Shown piece after piece: positions 44,541 to 57,756 of a stretch of DNA of 60,000 nt. Location: positions 33,427,501 to 33,487,500 of the forward strand of contig NC_088303.1 in the NCBI RefSeq assembly GCF_032854445.1. Reading direction: 5' to 3'. The number at the start of each line of letters is the position of its first letter. Position 1 is the stretch's first letter. The position numbers and the translations under genes were made by a program. Under the pieces are notes generated by a model. It did not search any database. It worked only from the letters and a program-made list of their open reading frames with translations, and was not told the DNA's origin. This stretch comes from Liolophura sinensis (Eukaryota; Mollusca; Polyplacophora; Chitonida; Chitonidae).

Positions 44541-46957
44541 GTAAGAGGCCTTTTGTTACTGTGTATAGTTCTTACAGTACAGCTCAGGCTAAAAGTCAAA
44601 ACCAGGCAGGAGATCTGCCAAGAGATCTTTCAGAGAGTTTGTAGAACACCGGTAGAGAGCTCTGGGACTGACAGTCACCTGCAGAGTCAGTGATCCATCC
44701 ACTGTGACTGATCTGACACATGTGGCTGAGAAAGATTTAATAAGAATTGTTGAAAGACTAACACGATACATGAAACGGTAGTAAAATATCTGATGTGTGG
44801 CAACGTGGCAATCTTCATTTAAGAGTGAGTCCATGCAAGATTCGTAATGGATCACCACGACTGCTAAAACTAGCCCTGCATTCTTCATCTCCCCTAAAAG
44901 TGGACAAGTGTCTGTCATTTCTTCTGTAGAGGGGTGTCCTTGTTGTGGGAGTCATTTGCCAGTGAAAAAGTATCTGCCACTTAGTAAATTAGCAGGCAAA
45001 ATTGACACTTTGACATGGACATGCGAATTTCATGTACAAACGTGGTAAAAAATGAAAAACGCGATGAAGAACAAGTTAGGGTTTGTCTGTATTATATAAC
45101 TCTGTGCAGAATTCGTAGTTTATACCAAACCATGATGGACAAAGCACCCATATAGCATATGCATGAAGGAAAAGTATTTCTCATAGAAAAAGAAAGAATT
45201 TCCCGTTTGCACCAATACACTTTATTTGATTTTTTGGCTTACCGGCCACAGCGTAGCCTGGGCTACCTTAAATATTTTCTTTCCTGACTCTCTTTGTCTA
45301 CAGAATGCCTTCATGGAAACAAATCCACTTAATTTATACTTAACAATACATTATTTGAACCAACACCCGGATGAAATCAGATATCAGATTTTTTTTGTGA
45401 ACTTTCAAGTGATTAAAATTTGAAGCAGAATGTATGTGAATAGCTTATGCTTGTATCAGTAACATGTTTACGTGGTGTTGTGTGTTTTTGAGTTTGGATA
45501 GTAATGTTTTGGTGTAGCAGAGATGTATTTAGATGTATTTTTATACAAACTTGACAAATGACAAGGCAACAAAAGTGTGAAGGATCACGCAAATGCATGG
45601 CTACACAAGACTGCCGTCTACATGTGAGGTGCGAGACGTGGGTATTGCACGTGCTTTATTCACATGAAAGTCGCGTTGGTTTGTAAAGTTTATGCAAAGA
45701 TTTGTCCACTTTGCTTTAAAATATCTGTTGTAAGGTTCTATATGGCATAACAAAAATGTAAATGAAAATTATTATGCTGACCATCGATACCAAGTAATGA
45801 TTTTGCTTAAATAAATCGTTTAATCAGTTGAAGTGATTTTGTTTTGCTGCGCTAGGTTACATATTGCAAAAAAAACTTTCTGCTTTTCACGGCTGGTATA
45901 TGCTCACATAACTGAATACACGAGGATTGAACCTTCGCTTGCAAACTAGCTAGGATTAGTCAGTAGACAGCACTGTACGAGCGGTAAACAATTGATTTTT
46001 ACTTTGAGCTGTACTGTAGCATAGATACTTGAATTGTCAGAGTGCCTAAATAAGATAAGGGGAGAGAATTTATCACGAATATTTCAAATGCATTCAAAGC
46101 CTGAATGTAACACATACATACACTGCATGTGCGGCTTTGGTGACATAAAGCAGTCAGTGATGCTGTTCGTTGAAGCTTGCTTGTCTTAAACACATATAAA
46201 GGGCATATCAGTATCACCATGTCACAAGTGATAAAGTTCAACAATAACTTGCCTAAAGTTGGTGGTTTACCCCAGGGACTTTGATTTCCTCCTCCCCATT
46301 AAACAAACAATCGTCTAATAGGTGAAAATTCTTCATTGTGGCATCATAGAAAAAAAGAATCCAAAAAAACTACGACACACGTGTATACTGTAAGGTGGCA
46401 TTTCCGTTTGGCAGGGATAGATATCCCACTGTTAATCCTTTTGTCCAGAGAGGATTTGTTTTTTCCTCCCTCTGCCTGTGTGTTGTCTGAATACCTTGGT
46501 ATAAATAGACTTAATCGGTAACTTAAGTACATGCTGTTGTTGTGGACAGACATCTCCATTTGCATTTTGATTGTTTTTTTTTTCCATTTTGTGCTAACCC
46601 TGATCGTATAATTCTGCAGTTGTTGCTGATAGGAGTCTGAAATTTGATATCCAGTGATAGCTGTTTGTTTATCTAACCCTTCACTCAATAAACTCTAGGA
46701 CAGTATCTGGTCTTACGTGCACACGTACGTACTTTGTTTCACCCAAAGTTTGATATGTAAATATGCACTTTCAGAAACACATATAGGTCTTAAATTGATA
46801 TTGTTTTATGCTAATAATTACATTTTTCTAACAAGAAATGGATCAAACTTCACAAAAAATATTAAATGATCGTATAAAATGGATCAGTTAGTTAATTAAG
46901 CACTTGTGCTTAAAATGTACTGCTTGCGAAATGTTAAACTTTAGGTGAAATATACTT

Positions 46958-47029
46958 TGTCCTGTTAGCTTGTTTGTCCTGCTAGCTTGTTTGTCCTGTT
47001 AGCTTGTTTGTCTTGTTAGTTTGTTTGTA
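46958..47029. repeat. 17-bp tandem repeat, four copies
   Basis: tgtcctgttagcttgtt repeats at 46958, 46975, 46992 and 47009 with one or two substitutions per copy. Confidence 0.9.
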
Positions 47030-47105
47030 AATTACACCTTATGGACTTATACCAGTAATATTTCCTTCAAGCTATGTAACACACGTTACTAACATGGAAA
47101 AAAAA

Positions 47106-47416
47106 TACACACATGTATCTATATTTCTCATGTGGAAACATCTGGTTTCCACCCACTGTAATGCTGGCCACCAAGGAAATGTTCTTGAGTTCAGCATGAA
47201 ACATTGGGGAAATAAGTAAATATTGTGTATAGAAATTGATAAGTTACTTTATACCAAACATTTGTGAGACACTCCAGTGTCCTGAACCCATACAACTGAC
47301 TGCTATTATATAAACGAAAAATTCTTGGGTCTGGCATTAAAACAGCAATCCAGTAAATAAATAAATAAATACTGCACATGTATAATGTTTTGGCTTGGTT
47401 TTTTTTTTTTTTTTTT
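47106..47416 (+). repeat. Duplicated segment, copy 2
   Basis: Second copy of 44164-44485, 2.9 kb downstream, also ending in a T-run of 18 but followed by 'gaaccatcag' instead of an exon. Differences are scattered substitutions and one fewer (aaat) unit. Confidence 0.95.
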
Positions 47417-47966
47417 GAACCATCAGTTCAGTGATTCTTGAGAAGAAGATGTTTAAACAATTTTATTCATAATCCAATATGGCCGCCAAACCACGTGACA
47501 TAAAAAAAATCGGGCTCCGTAGTGCACAACTTCAGACATCAGGGAATAATACTGCGAAATTTTAAGTCATTCGGTCAAGCAGTCTAGGTTGTGTTTGTTC
47601 AAGCATATTCTATTATTAAAGTATTATTCTGTGATGACTGATAAAACCATACTTTTTGTGAAGCCCTGAAATTGGGCAATCCAACCAATGTAGTTTTGTT
47701 CCCAAAATCAAATTAAAAATGTGCATAAATTGCACTGAAAGTTGGTCTTTCACATATGTGAAAAGGTTGAGTAATTAGGGTATGTGGGGAAAAACATTTT
47801 ATTTAGTTAAACTTCTAAAGGGCAGCCATCAGGTTTATGGGGGAATGAAGCCAAAGTACCCTGAGTGAACCTCCAAAACACAAACCTCTTGTCTTTACTC
47901 TTGATTTAGGTTAACTAATGCTTTTCTGTTATGGAAGAAAGCAGACTTTGCAAAAAACTCTTGGTG

Positions 47967-48108
47967 AGTGGGAAGGTCTGGCAGCAACCTGAGGATAGTC
48001 GTGGGTTTCCCCAGGGCTTTGTCCGTTTTCGTTCCACAATAATGCTGATGTCCCTCATATAAATGAAATGTTCTTGAGTACGGGGTAAAACACCAATCAA
48101 ATAAATCA
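47967..48108 (+). repeat. SINE, 5'-truncated
   Basis: 'ggcagcaacctgaggatagt' to 'gtaaaacaccaatcaaataa'; the head is missing. Confidence 0.85.
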
Positions 48109-48770
48109 AAAAAACACCTTATGTTGCCCTAAAAGGTTGATGAATCAATCAGAATCCAACAAAACGCATCACTTGAAAAATGCTAAACTTCAGTTGAGAT
48201 ACAGTAATAACTGGCTCAAATGAAACTCTTAACTACTTCCCCTTTAGGCTTTAAATCCTAAATTGCAAATCTGTTCAATGAAATAAGTAGTTAAATAAAT
48301 TTATTATAAAGGACTACTGTGTGGTGGAAATGCTGATTACTGTATTTGATATAGAATTAAATTTATAATGAAGTTGTACATTTTCAAAAATTTTCAGCAC
48401 CTAATTTAAGCACTTACATGTATTTCCCGCAAAAATGTATTTTTTTTTTGTGTATTTTTATGCCAAATACAGTCTTCCGATGCATTTGAAAAAGAGCAAG
48501 CTTTTTTCAGGTATTTATGTATTACCTATGAATAATGCAAATGTCAGCAAATATTTGGTGAACATTTACAGTTGTTTTGAATATAATAAATGATGATGAA
48601 AATATTATTTTATATTATTTTTATTTTTAATGGGTATATATATTAAAAAAATTGCTCTATTCTATTCTTTGTTTAAGATGAAGGATAAATAAGTAAATGT
48701 ATTCTGTGCTGTGGTAAAGTGTTATGTAAAGTTTAGGATTCCATTGACCGAATAAAATTGTTTGCTCTAG

Positions 48771-48925
48771 GAAATATCGACGTATCGGAACACTTAATGC
48801 GAATAAATCATTCATACCCTATCCAGCCGTATCTGTCCTGGAATATCCAGCAGAAAGTCAATAGCACCTGCTTTGTCTGTCATCCTTCATTGGACTTGAC
48901 AACCACTCGGTTTCTGGACATTTAT
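48771..48925 (+). other. Exon-like open stretch in phase with PLOD exon 5
   Basis: After a good acceptor (tttgctctag) a frame in phase 1 runs 51 codons (GNIDVSEHLMRINHS…) to TAA at 48926. It does not resemble the next PLOD segment. If spliced it would be an alternative terminal exon. It lies at the start of a CpG-richer block (48.77-49.2 kb). Likely chance. Confidence 0.12.
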
Positions 48926-49296
48926 TAACACATGCGATTTTTTCCGAATGGGGGCACTCGATACGCTGTTGTTGTGTGGCTGCGGGCGATGATATTGGCT
49001 TCATTTTGTACCAATGAGAATGAGAGTGTTCCCGGATACAAAGGCCAGAGTTGAAGCTTCTGGATGTTTGTACAGCAGACTCAATGTACAAACGGAATCT
49101 GCCGATGTTGATTTCTGACGTTATTTTTGATCTCACCAATGTTCCATTTCTTGTGCTTGAAACTGACACTATGTTCTCAGAACGAATTGAGGGAAAGGAG
49201 ATATTCTGATGACTCGCATTTATGTGTTGTCAAGACTCTAGGTCTCTGATTTGAATTTGAGTACTTCCAGGAAATCTGCAAATATTGGCCTATGAA

Positions 49297-49323
49297 AAAA
49301 AAAAAAAAAAAAAAAAGAAAAAA
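49297..49323. repeat. Poly-A tract
   Basis: More than 20 A residues with A/G-rich continuation; no element body was identified upstream. Confidence 0.8.
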
Positions 49324-49819
49324 GGAAAGAAGAGAATCCGCTCTGATATCATTTTATGGTGACTGTATAAATATCCTGATGGAAGCCACAGTTCCTGAGG
49401 GCCTTAAACTGTCTCTTCAACTACCCCTTGAAACAACTGAAAATTTTTTTTTAGGGTAAATAGAAGTAAAGTGGGTCAAGTTTCACAAGCAAAATGAACG
49501 GTTCTGTCAACGACACTTCATTTATTCCGAAGGAGCAGTTTTTACTTCAGGAACAAAAAGGGCTCAAAAAGAGCATGAAGAAAATTTTTGAACTAAAAAA
49601 AAAAAAAATGTTGTTGAAGTATCAAAAAAATAATGGTTCTGGTATTCTATTTTGATTACATCCAACACATTCTTTTTAGTCTGATTTTCGTTTACAGTTC
49701 GTGAATGGTAAGATGTTCAAGAAAGCGGATTTTCTCTTGTAATAATGTTCATCCATGTTGATTAATGCCGTGTTTTACCCCTTCCTGTAGATTCCACAAA
49801 GGGTTGAAGATAGGGCGAC

Positions 49820-49923
49820 ACGACAGAGCTCTGTCTATAGCCTCCTGCTATAGGTTGATCTTTAATGTGGCTGGCTAATGAAATATTCCTAAATGTTGCG
49901 TTAAACAACAATCAAGTAAATAA
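49820..49923 (+). repeat. Diverged SINE-like tail
   Basis: 'ggctaatgaaatattcctaa' then 'tgcgttaaacaacaatcaag' resembles the family 3' end (and 42320-42360), with 'taaataaac' after it. Confidence 0.5.
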
Positions 49924-52459
49924 ACAAGAACTGCATGCAGTGTCATGGCTTCCAAGCAGTCCTCACTAATGGTTTCAGCCGTCTGCTTCATTACGTCAGT
50001 TTTGGGACATAACAATGTTTGTAACTGTTGTGAAAAAAAAACACACAGTGGTGCTGGTATTCTAAGATACATAGCTGAATATAACTGCTGTCTGCTTGAT
50101 GATATTTGGTTAAGTCAGTGAAATTTCAGTTTCTTCCTACCAAGTGATACAGACATGTAGGAAAAGTTACAAAAACCACCACCATTCTAACCATTGTAAT
50201 CCCATAAGCAGTTGTAATTTAAATAAGATTAAATAAGAAATTCATGAGCAGATATATAGGTCGCGACAAAGTGGGGTTCGTAGCTACAAAATTGTCGGAA
50301 GAAATCAGGTCAACTATGGTGCTCATTTATGAGTCGATGTTTAGCCTCACTGTGTTTTATGTTTTGCATCATAAATTATTTCATAACTAATAATTAAGAC
50401 ATCAGCCAAGGATTAAGTGACCATGAATTGCTATCGAAAATATCCACAAAAAAGTTTATTTTTTGAATACAAGACTGTGGCTTTAACTCTGTCTTTATTA
50501 TCCAGTCAAAATCGTTTGGGGATACCAAATGTGACCACAGACATTGAAGCAGGAAATCATACATATACATCTCCATTGTCAACCAATCGGCATTGATTCT
50601 GTATCGCTTTAATATTCATAAAAAAAGCAAAGTGTTAGTTGCCTAATGCTGTTGATAATAAAGCTCACATCTGGTAGCCAAACATTGTAAATATGCAAAT
50701 AAGATAGGGTTTTGTATGAGCAATAGACACTCAATAATTATTGAGCGCTACATCGGGTATTAAGCAGAAATCAAACATTTGGAGCAAACAATGAAATGTG
50801 TTGTTTGTTTGGTGAGTTTGCATAACTGACAATCCTAAGATTTTAGGTTGTTTGCAATTTTATTTTTTTCATTGCAATTTATACATGTATATTAATTCTT
50901 CATCAAAGCAGATTACATAATATCCCTTCATGAACATATGTTTATCTAATCTGTAGACCTTGTGACAGGTGTCCTGTGGGATGGACATTTTGTTTTTTAA
51001 AGGAAAATACTGGTAAAAGAGGAAGTATTCATCACTGGATAGACCAATTATAAAAATAATTAAAAATACTTTCATTTTTGTTTTTTTAGATATTACACAA
51101 GAGAGTTAAACAGTGGAAATACGATTTCCTGGGTTAAACCCTTCAGCATTGGTGAATAAATGTACCATATCTAAAATTCATTGTAAGCTATGCCAATAGA
51201 CTGGGCTTGCCTATCTCACACACCAGCAAATCAGAATGGATTCTGTATCCCTTTAAAAGCTTTCAAACATTTGAAATCTAAGATGGTCTTCATGGACCCT
51301 ACTATATGTAGCAGTGTTTAGGAACTATAAAGTCACAGAAAATTTTTCTAACTGTAAACATAACATTAAATGTTGGAGTAGAGATTTTTCCACGAGTACA
51401 AGATCACTGAAGTAATGTTTTCAAAAATTCCTTCCCTCTGGTGAACGTAAGGCAAAAAGACGATGTGAAGTCAGAGCTCTTAAACACTGTCAGTATGGCC
51501 AAAACAGCCCACCATAGAATTCAAACATTTGAATGTCTTTAACACTCTTCGAAACACATGAGAACATGAATGACAGTATTTTTATGGGTCTTTTGGTGAG
51601 CATTGCCAGAGGCCCATTGAAGAGGCATCAGAAAATGTGAAGGAATTTCCGGAGTACGCTCAGTACGCTTAACGAAATAGACTGTTTGTTATGGTCAAAT
51701 ATTAGCTTCTTTTCGTGATGTTTTCTTCATTGTTTTGTTGGGATTCGTATGTCATGATTATGCATTGAATAAAAATTCTAATTATGTTTGGAGTAGTGCT
51801 TTCATTTTTTATTTGTTTAGTTTCATGTCACGAAAGGTTATGGCTTGCGCTATTTTGAGGATCGTGACGGTAACTGTCACATACCAGTCGGTACTTTGAT
51901 TGAATGTGATAGCATATGTAGCGAAAAGATTTACACCATGTAAGGGAGCCTACATTCCTGTATTTAACATCTCCTAATAATATTTAGGCGTATCTTACAG
52001 CAATTGTGTGCTTTGTTAGTCACCAAAAAGGTGAAAATAAAGAATGTGGAAGTTATTAGACTTTGGCTATATGCCATATGACCTTGACCCCAATGAATGG
52101 ATAAGAGGCGTGCGGGCATAACTGTGCTTACAAAATAGATCTTATGCTTGTAAAATTAAAACAGAGCATATTGAATACGCATGTTGTATGTACGCCTAAA
52201 TTCCTGAAAGCTATAGCATACATGAGAGATTTAAAGCAAACAGTCCTATCAAAATCGAGAGTAGATCTCCAAAGTTTACGTGCGTGATGCTCTCCACGAC
52301 ATGTTAGTTTTCAGAAACTAAATGTTACAGCAAAGACTTATGTACCACTACCCACAGTCGTGGAGAATAATTACTATGATATTTGTATTTGTGATATTCT
52401 CTAGCGGTTGTCATGCAAATGATGTAACACAGTCTAAAAAAAATAGTAATTTGGGTTAC

Positions 52460-53660
52460 TATACAGCAAGTTTTGCTACTGTACTCCTATATTATTTTTA
52501 TTAAACATTAATGACATCACAGTATCATCAGATATTCTGGATTTATGAGTTGCATAAAATTTCCGATTGGCTGACAGCTAACGGCTTGCCCCTTAATATT
52601 AGTAAAACAAAATGCATACACATAAATGTATCCAAAATTAAGGCACTTCTGCCACCGTTATATTTGCGTAGTGTTGAAATAGCCAGCCTTCAAGAACATA
52701 AGTTCTTGGGAGTTTATTTTAATTCAAGGCTGTCTTGGACATCTCACATTATTAGTAAGAAGGTATCAGAAATATTAGCAACATCAGACACATTCCAACA
52801 AGCGTCAACAACAAAAAAAAACACTGCTTATTTTGTACTACACTCTAATATTCCCATATCTTTCCTATGCAAATGTTTTATGGGGTTTTATGAGACGACA
52901 CATACATGAGTCGTCTCTATCCCTCAATAATTCTTCAAAAACGCATCATCTGCCTTATCACTTTCTCACAAAGACTGGATCATGCGGCCCCAATATTTAA
53001 GAGCCTCAAAATCCTCCCACTTGCACAAATACACAGATACTCATCCCTGCTACTGGCACATACCTTCACTCACCAGTCACCCTCTCTTCCTCACAAATTT
53101 CAACAGCTGTTCAAAAGACAATCTGACGTTCACAATTACCGAACCAGATCCTATTCTTTCAATCTCTATGTACCTTTTCTAACTTCAAATCTATCCACGC
53201 ATTTCATCAGATCATTATCCCCAAGGGTGTGGAATAGGCTTCCTCCAAACCTCAAAGTAATCAATGTCACATCTTTATTCAAATCCAGGTTAAAAGATTT
53301 TCTAATTAATAATATTTGATCCACATTAGTCATACAATCTACGAGACAGAATGTGTCACACAAAATATTATTCACACTATGGGACAGTTAACTTAGGTTT
53401 TTGTAGTGTTACGTTTCTATGTGAGTTTTTTTCCCAAGTAAATTTGTTTTTTGTTAATATAATTGTTCAATAATTATCGCTCCTCACCAAGCATGTATTA
53501 TTATTATTTGATAATAATGAGTCAAGGATAGAACAAGTCCCTCACACTTAATTCCCGCCATTTACGAGATATGTCATTATACATACATTTACGTATGGTG
53601 AATAAACATTCAGTTCCAAAAAATTCAAATTCAATTCAAATTCAAAAATTCAATTCAATG
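52460..53660 (+). mobile_element. Dead LINE: reverse transcriptase C-terminal half and 3' end
   Basis: A frame at 52486 reads PILFLLNINDIT, the conserved strand before the polymerase active site in non-LTR retrotransposons. The ADD-box segment that should follow is missing, and the frame shifts and stops. Then 52511-52909 carries WLTANGLPLNISKTK and EHKFLGVYFN, and 52906-53319 the C-terminal YRTRS…SPRVWNRLPPNLK…FKSRLKDFL module. The 3' UTR shares blocks with the 27.3-kb LINE. It ends in an (attca)-like repeat near 53640. Inactive. Confidence 0.85.
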
Positions 53661-53662
53661 CT
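53630..53662. repeat. (AATTC)-type short tandem repeat
   Basis: Irregular ttcaaattcaattcaa units at the 3' end of the LINE, plausibly its tail repeat. Confidence 0.7.
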
Positions 53663-56259
53663 CGGCACTAAATCATTCTAATATCACTCCTAATGTATGG
53701 TTTTAATTATACATTGATCGATAGTTATTTGTGCTGTGCTGAAAAAGAGTCATGGAGGGTCCAGTCTCTAACAAGCAGATGTATATGTGACTTCTGAGGA
53801 GAGAAGCTAAGGCAGTGAAATCCAGAGATCACGAGAACAGCTAGTGTTCAGAAACACTTCAGATTTATACTATATATACTTCCAATAAATAAAGCACAAA
53901 TAATAAATTTTGTCTTCGAAATGTTTCAACAGGTAAAAAAAAAAAATTGCCAGTCGCTTTTCCGCTAGTTACCATAGAATGAAATAATACTGCAACCCGT
54001 GCAATTAAAACAAAATGACAAAATAAAGTTGTCAGTGAGTGAGTTATTGGAATAAACCCAGTAGGCCTGCAGGTTGAGGTGTAATAAATAAATGTACGCC
54101 TATCAGGGTCATTCAGATTCATTCCTCGTGAAGAAGAGCTGACATAATTAATTTATTCTAAAATGTTATGACAAGTCATAATTCTGGGCAATCGACATGT
54201 ACATACATATGCATGTAGTCCTGTATGTAACTACAAGAATCACTGTACCGGTAGGTCTATGTAGGCCTATACATGTATGGACATGTATGTCATTTGATTT
54301 TCTCAACCCCCTTCACTCAGTCAACATCACACTTTCCAGGTGAATGGCTAGGGTACCAAAATAGTGAAGTGTCGAGTAGTTTCCAAAAAATGTGCACTGT
54401 AGTAGACTTACCCTCTATCTCTCTTGGAAAAGTAGGGAGTACCGCACTACCTCTGAAAATTATCTGTAGCACTGCTTGAACCCTTGGGTTACTGCCCAAT
54501 AGTTGATCTTCCTAATTGCATGAATGCCAACAAACTTATTGTACAAAGTTTTTCATGATCCTTTGAAGAAGCTGTCTGTTAAATTGTGGAATGAGCTGTT
54601 AATTACGTTTGCTATATGTGATGAACATTTGGATATAATCCTGGAAAGATTGAAAAAAAGTTGACACATTGTACATGTATTTTATGTGTCCTTGCCATAT
54701 TTGTTCTGTTGAGATACAACTATACAGTGTAGGGACCAAAACGTGTATTGTATTATGGTATGTTGCCTTGATCTGTTGCCACATACAAATGCCATGGTAC
54801 AAATTATGAAGATTTTCATGCTTACACTAACCGAACAAATAGAAATGGTAATGACCTAGTTGCCAAAAAAATTGCGGGAAAATGTCTACAATCTTATATT
54901 ATATCATAATATGACGTTTTGGTGCAATGCATTCTCTTTAAAGTCATGTCATAATGAGGTTGGGGCCGGTTCCTTCATTACAGAAAGAATAACTGATAGG
55001 CCCTTTGTGGGTGGGGAAAACAATTGGTCATTAGTTAGAAGAAAAATAAAAATAGAAGAAGAGCAATAGACCCATTTCACAACCCTTGGGCTCCAGTTAC
55101 GCATAGTTTTCAGTTGACTGATTGATGAACTTTACTTTATATTTTACATGTAGCTATTAAGAATGGATTTCTCTGGCTCCCTGCAAAGGAAGCAAATCTT
55201 GCAACTCGTGTAAAACAATACTGATGATTTCAACAACCTCTCATGTGGTCATGAATATCATAGCGGGCAATGTTATTCAAGTATATAGCGTTTGTTGTTG
55301 CTGTTTTATGAGTTACAAGATTTGTAGAGAACTGAAAACTAGATTCACTCTCACTCTTACCTTGTAGTGGTATTTTAGAAAATCGACTCAATTGTTGAAG
55401 AAATCATACTTTGATTAAGATCTTAAGATCAGTGCAATTAATGTGTCACTACGTTGTGGTTAGTCATATATGTATTGCAGGATTGCATCAGGCATGTTTT
55501 CATTTATTTATTTATTTTTATTTTTCATTTAATTCTGACAATATTCAGGAGGACCGCTTATTTTTTGGCAAGCAGGTTTTGACATTGTTTTAATCCTGTA
55601 TATGTTATAGATTCAGACTAGTATACAATGTACACCTCATCGTATAGCCTTGTCCACTCCAGCAAAATTACATTTGGTTAAATGATGGGCATCTGCTTCT
55701 TAATTTATTATCACATACGTAGGCTGAAAGTGGTCTGTTTTGCCATTCCTCAGTACATTATAAAGTCATGCATCCCCAGTCATGCAATCTGGTTGTTTTG
55801 GAATAAAACCTTTGATATATAAGTATGACCATTTTTTTCCACGTGCACCTTCTCCATATGCCTAGTTTGGGGTGGGTAGGAGAAGCTACTTTCTGATTTC
55901 TGATTCTCTTGAAAGATATACCCATGTGTACACTTTTACTGATTTTTATTTTTGAACAAATAATGATGATTTTTTCATAACATCAGCAATATTTCAACAT
56001 TGACATATTGTGATGGTTTTGGTTTTGATTTCATTCCTTTCTGTCGCAGAATCCATTCTGTGTTATTTTTGTCAATTTTTGTCATCATTGCATGTTGACC
56101 TATTGCATCATCTTTTATTACTAGCAATGGTAATAAATTCTGACATTTCAGAAAAGATTTCTCTGATTTCTAGAAAGCAGCCTTGAAAGTTTGTCTTTTT
56201 CCTGGAAAGAGCTGTGATTAAAATCCATTTCGGTATCGCCTCATTCAATAATGTCACCA

Positions 56260-56600
56260 AAGTGCTCTTCTTTTATTAGCTGGACGTGCTGCGCATTACG
56301 CCTGCTAATTTCAACTTGCTGACGGCCAGTGTTTGCCCAACCTCTTTTATTGATTGATGGGCTAGATTGTCGCAGCGTGAAGGACGGAGAAATATACAGC
56401 TATCCCAGCCGTTGGTCGGGGGTCGATCTTTTTATAGAACCTGGTCTGTGTGTGTCGCGGGGAACGTGTGTCGATGACAGGTTTTCGCTGCGTCAGACAT
56501 GCTGCCTGACTTCGCCGCTGATCATGAGCGCGCGGTACTTCCTGACCGTGTTTTTCCATAGCCAGCACCTCATGGCTGTTATCAGTTGCTAATGTGACAG
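56260..56600. promoter_or_regulatory. CpG-richer island, possible conserved non-coding element
   Basis: Contains many CpGs against an A+T-rich background, homeodomain-type words (ctaatt, aataatta) and a TTGATTGATGG PBX/MEIS-like site at 56349. An 87-codon open frame crosses it (MFAQPLLLIDGLD…) and matches nothing I know. Enhancer status is conjecture. Confidence 0.2.
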
Positions 56601-57154
56601 TCGTGTAAATAATTAAAGGCAGGCTATTTTCTTCTTGTTGTTGTTGTGATAGCTGTGACTTACATAAGATAAGAATGGAAAAGAGTGCTAGCAATATTTG
56701 CTTCCATGTGATGACATTGCTGATGGCAAACCTCAGCTGGCTAATGTCTTTGCAGAGGCACCAGTGATACTGCCACTGGCCCCAGTATTGATTTTAAGCC
56801 AAGCCTTTCTTTATGTGTCACTAAAAAAAAAATTCTTCTGGTGGCATGTAGTGGTGTAAGTATTCGAGAAATGAATGTACTTAACGTGAAATGTGTAGGC
56901 CTGCACTGATTACATGTAACTGAACTGGTTGTTAATTGTGATACATGCAGTAGATCTGAGGAACATCCTGCATTGTCCTAAATTCATGTAGTTTTGGCTT
57001 AAAGGAAACCCCCAATATTCCTTACATGCAATATTTATACAATGCTAATCTGTAAACTGCATTTTAAAATAATATAGTGTTAACCAGTTCCACTTAAGAA
57101 ACCCATTAAAGTTGGACCTGCCACCTATTATTTGACCGCGGAGCCCTGGCCAGC

Positions 57155-57162
57155 TGACGTCA
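57155..57162. promoter_or_regulatory. Perfect CRE palindrome TGACGTCA
   Basis: An isolated full-consensus CREB/ATF site in the presumed PLOD intron. Motif only. Confidence 0.25.
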
Positions 57163-57660
57163 TGCCATGAAGGTCTCCAGGGATTATGTGTTGACAAGCA
57201 CTGTAAGAATTGACAAATCCGCTACCCACAGTGTTCTGTTCTAGAAGCCATGGTATGACTTAATCTATAATTATCCCTACATGTACTTGTGCACCTCTTA
57301 ATTAGAACCCTGAAAATCATATAAGTAAAACAGTGTTACAACAAATATTTTGAAAGATAATGGAATTGCATTAGACACTTTAGGCTCTCTAACCGGATTG
57401 ACCTAACATCGTCAGATTTGTAAATGACCCTGATATCGAGGTGTGATCAAATTCACGCTCTTGTGTTCAATTTCTTGACCTGCATGATTGAGCTGTAGAT
57501 CAAGGTTCCTTTGCTGACGTACAGAATGCACAACTATAATTTTTTCAATGCATTTGTTGTTATTTCAGGCAGTTTGTCAAAATACTGCCATGTACTAGTC
57601 TGAGTAATTGCCTTGTAATGGTTGCCATGATAACCATAACGCATTAACTCTCAGTAAACT

Positions 57661-57684
57661 TTTTTTTTTTGTTTTTTTTTTTTA
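57661..57684. repeat. Poly-T tract
   Basis: T-run interrupted by one G. It ends in tttag, so it resembles an acceptor, but no exon follows. Confidence 0.8.
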
Positions 57685-57756
57685 GTGTAGCTTAAGTCAT
57701 AGCCTAACTGTCAGCATCCAATAGCATTTGAGGAAGGTTAAAGTAAATGTTAAGAC

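Noticed and set aside
44571-44918. 109-codon minus-strand frame overlapping the start of PLOD intron 5
   Set aside because: No family resemblance, antisense to an intron and lacking any splice or promoter support.
52511-53319. Two adjacent novel genes of 132 and 137 codons
   Set aside because: Together they are one frameshifted LINE reverse-transcriptase remnant.
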